Shown here piece after piece: positions 5,815 through 6,906 of a stretch of 6,906 bases of DNA. The notes beneath the pieces were generated by a model that was not told the DNA's origin, did not search any database, and saw nothing but the letters and a program-made list of their open reading frames with translations. A program made the position numbers and the translations under genes. The DNA comes from an uncultured Bacilli bacterium. Lineage in GTDB: Bacteria > Bacillota_I > Bacilli_A > RF39 > UBA660. The DNA is taken from assembly GCA_947629075.1 (NCBI GenBank), contig CANRCI010000071.1:1-6906 (forward strand), in the 5' to 3' direction. Within the stretch, counting starts at the first letter, position 1. Each line of letters begins with the position of its first letter.

Positions 5815-5843
5815 TTGACAGTGTAAAATAATTATCATATAAT
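5815..5843 (+). promoter_or_regulatory. Consensus sigma-A promoter for the beta-helix protein gene
   Basis: A perfect TTGACA (5815-5820) and a perfect TATAAT (5838-5843) are separated by exactly 17 bp. The start is expected near 5850, only about 22 nt before the ATG. It is the strongest promoter in the window. Eight-bp inverted repeats, TCTTTAAC (5723-5730) and GTTAAAGA (5852-5859), bracket it. Confidence 0.85.
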
Positions 5844-5871
5844 AATTAACCGTTAAAGAAGGAGTGATAAT

Positions 5872-6822
5872 ATGCTTAAACCAAAAATGTCTAAGTTAGT
5901 GTTAAGTTTTTCTTTATGTTTATTCTTATTTTGTATTAGTATTAATTCAGTTTATGCTAAAAACAAAGTTACTGAAACAATAGATTTAACTACTCTTACT
6001 ACTAATGAAGATAAATTGGAAGAAGAGGGTTGGTCATGGAATAATGATACTAAAACACTAGTTTTAGATGGTGTAACTATTGAAATTACAGATGAAAATA
6101 CTGGTAGACCAAATGAATGTATTAGGTTTTATAAAAAAGATGATATTACTATAATTTTCAAGGGTAAAAATAATTTAATAGCAGATAGAGGTTATGCTTT
6201 GTATGGACAGTCACTATCTGGTAGTGGTAATAATGGTACACTTACATTAAAAGGTGATGAAAATGCCGTATTAAATCTTAGCTACAAAAGGTATACAGTT
6301 GTTGGGGGAGGAACTAATAACGGCATGACTATGGGTCATCCAGCTAATTTAGTAATGGAATCTGGTACTGTTAATAGTAAAGGTACAATTATGATTGATT
6401 ATATATTTGCTATGAATGGTGGAAGTTTTAATGTTGATGGCTGGGATATAGATTCTGATAATGCTGGAATTTATGTCATAGATCAAGTTAAGGTTAATGG
6501 AGGAAATCTTAATGTTAAATCAAAAAATGTTGCGATTAGAGTACCTGGAACAAAAAGTGAATCTGATCTTGCTGATGGCGTAATAATTAACAATGGAAAT
6601 GTTTCTCTTGTCTCAAAAGAAGAGCAAGCAATTCATACTGGTCAGAGTAGTTCTACACCTGAAGGTAAATATACAAAGAATGTAGTTATTAATGGTGGAA
6701 ATATAACTCTTGGTGGTGAAGATGGTATTCATGTTAGTAAGGGTTCTATTATAGTAAATAAAGTTAATAGTTCGGACGTATCTAATGTTAGAAAAAACGT
6801 GCTTAAAGTTGATAATATGTAG
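5872..6822 (+). CDS. Secreted beta-helix-like surface protein, apparently truncated by TAG
   Basis: This is a 316-aa product with ribosome site AAGGAG 7 nt before the ATG. A signal peptide covers 1-29 (K-rich start, hydrophobic stretch, SVYA, cleavage before KNK). The mature part opens with a GWSWNNDTKTLVLDG motif seen in many Bacillota surface proteins. It is followed by repeated short strands with NGG/SGG turns (AMNGGSFNVDG, VNGGNLNVKS, INNGNVSLVS, INGGNITLGG), which suggests a right-handed parallel beta-helix of the carbohydrate-binding-type or pectate-lyase-like fold. I see no catalytic residues I could name. There is no LPxTG motif or membrane anchor before the stop. The frame continues past TAG with a FIVAR-like segment, so the original protein was probably longer and wall-attached. 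As it stands the product would be secreted without an anchor. It has its own consensus promoter. Confidence 0.75.
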   Translation: MLKPKMSKLVLSFSLCLFLFCISINSVYAKNKVTETIDLTTLTTNEDKLEEEGWSWNNDTKTLVLDGVTIEITDENTGRPNECIRFYKKDDITIIFKGKNNLIADRGYALYGQSLSGSGNNGTLTLKGDENAVLNLSYKRYTVVGGGTNNGMTMGHPANLVMESGTVNSKGTIMIDYIFAMNGGSFNVDGWDIDSDNAGIYVIDQVKVNGGNLNVKSKNVAIRVPGTKSESDLADGVIINNGNVSLVSKEEQAIHTGQSSSTPEGKYTKNVVINGGNITLGGEDGIHVSKGSIIVNKVNSSDVSNVRKNVLKVDNM

Positions 6823-6906
6823 GGTAATGAAATAATATGTCCGAAGGCTGATTATAGTAAAGTAGATGAGGCAATCGCTAAAGCAGCTGCTAAAAAAAAA
6901 AGATGA
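6823..6906 (+). pseudogene. In-frame FIVAR-like remnant after the TAG of the beta-helix gene
   Basis: The frame of the preceding gene stays open for 27 more codons after TAG and encodes CPKADYSKVDEAIAKAAAKK before TGA at the window end. ADYSKVDEAIAKA matches the opening of FIVAR modules, found in long Gram-positive surface proteins. Just before the TGA lies a run of ten A (6892-6901). With nine A the frame would read KKK-D instead, as the FIVAR consensus expects. So there may be two lesions, TAG and a one-base slip, in one larger gene that continues beyond the window. Confidence 0.5.

Noticed and set aside
6820..6822. TAG read as a sense codon (stop-codon reassignment)
   Set aside because: The tasA-like gene uses TAG as its natural stop in this window, and the second stop after the A-tract is better explained by decay or slippage.

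Overview
This is an AT-rich window. It has Bacillota-type Shine-Dalgarno sites and sigma-A promoters and uses the standard genetic code, since Trp is TGG and no gene needs TGA as sense. The gene content (SipW-type signal peptidase, TasA/camelysin-like protein, tyrosine and large serine recombinases, a surface beta-helix protein with a FIVAR remnant) suggests a gut-type low-GC Bacillota, possibly a Bacilli/Erysipelotrichia relative. That placement is inference.

Left part (1-2419, minus strand): an apparent export and surface-fibre operon read right to left. It holds a SipW-type (Ser/His/Asp) signal peptidase, a secreted TasA-like protein with a SipW-type signal peptide, and a membrane-anchored protein that runs off the left edge. 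The third protein carries a Cys-cluster, an Asn-rich stalk and a second TasA-like domain. The peptidase would process the TasA-like subunit, and the third protein could tether or nucleate the fibre. A large hairpin and an overlapping palindrome separate genes two and three.

Middle (2444-3825): a tyrosine recombinase gene sits between two perfect 21-bp inverted repeats. Each repeat contains a recombinase-core-like dyad, TAAAGT-TTAAG-ACTTTA. The left repeat lies 25 bp upstream of the sipW start, and the likely sipW promoter lies inside the bounded segment, divergent from the integrase. A hairpin terminator lies just outside the right repeat. This is the layout expected of a self-contained invertible switch (phase variation) for the sipW-tasA operon. 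As drawn, the promoter faces sipW, the presumed ON state. After inversion it would face the terminator.

Right part (3968-6906, plus strand): a 45-codon ORF is translationally coupled to a 536-aa large serine recombinase. Then comes a consensus sigma-A promoter (TTGACA-N17-TATAAT) driving a secreted beta-helix-like protein. That protein stops at a TAG, but the same frame continues into a FIVAR-like segment ending at a 10-A tract. It therefore looks like the truncated front of a larger surface protein. No rRNA, tRNA or CRISPR array was seen.
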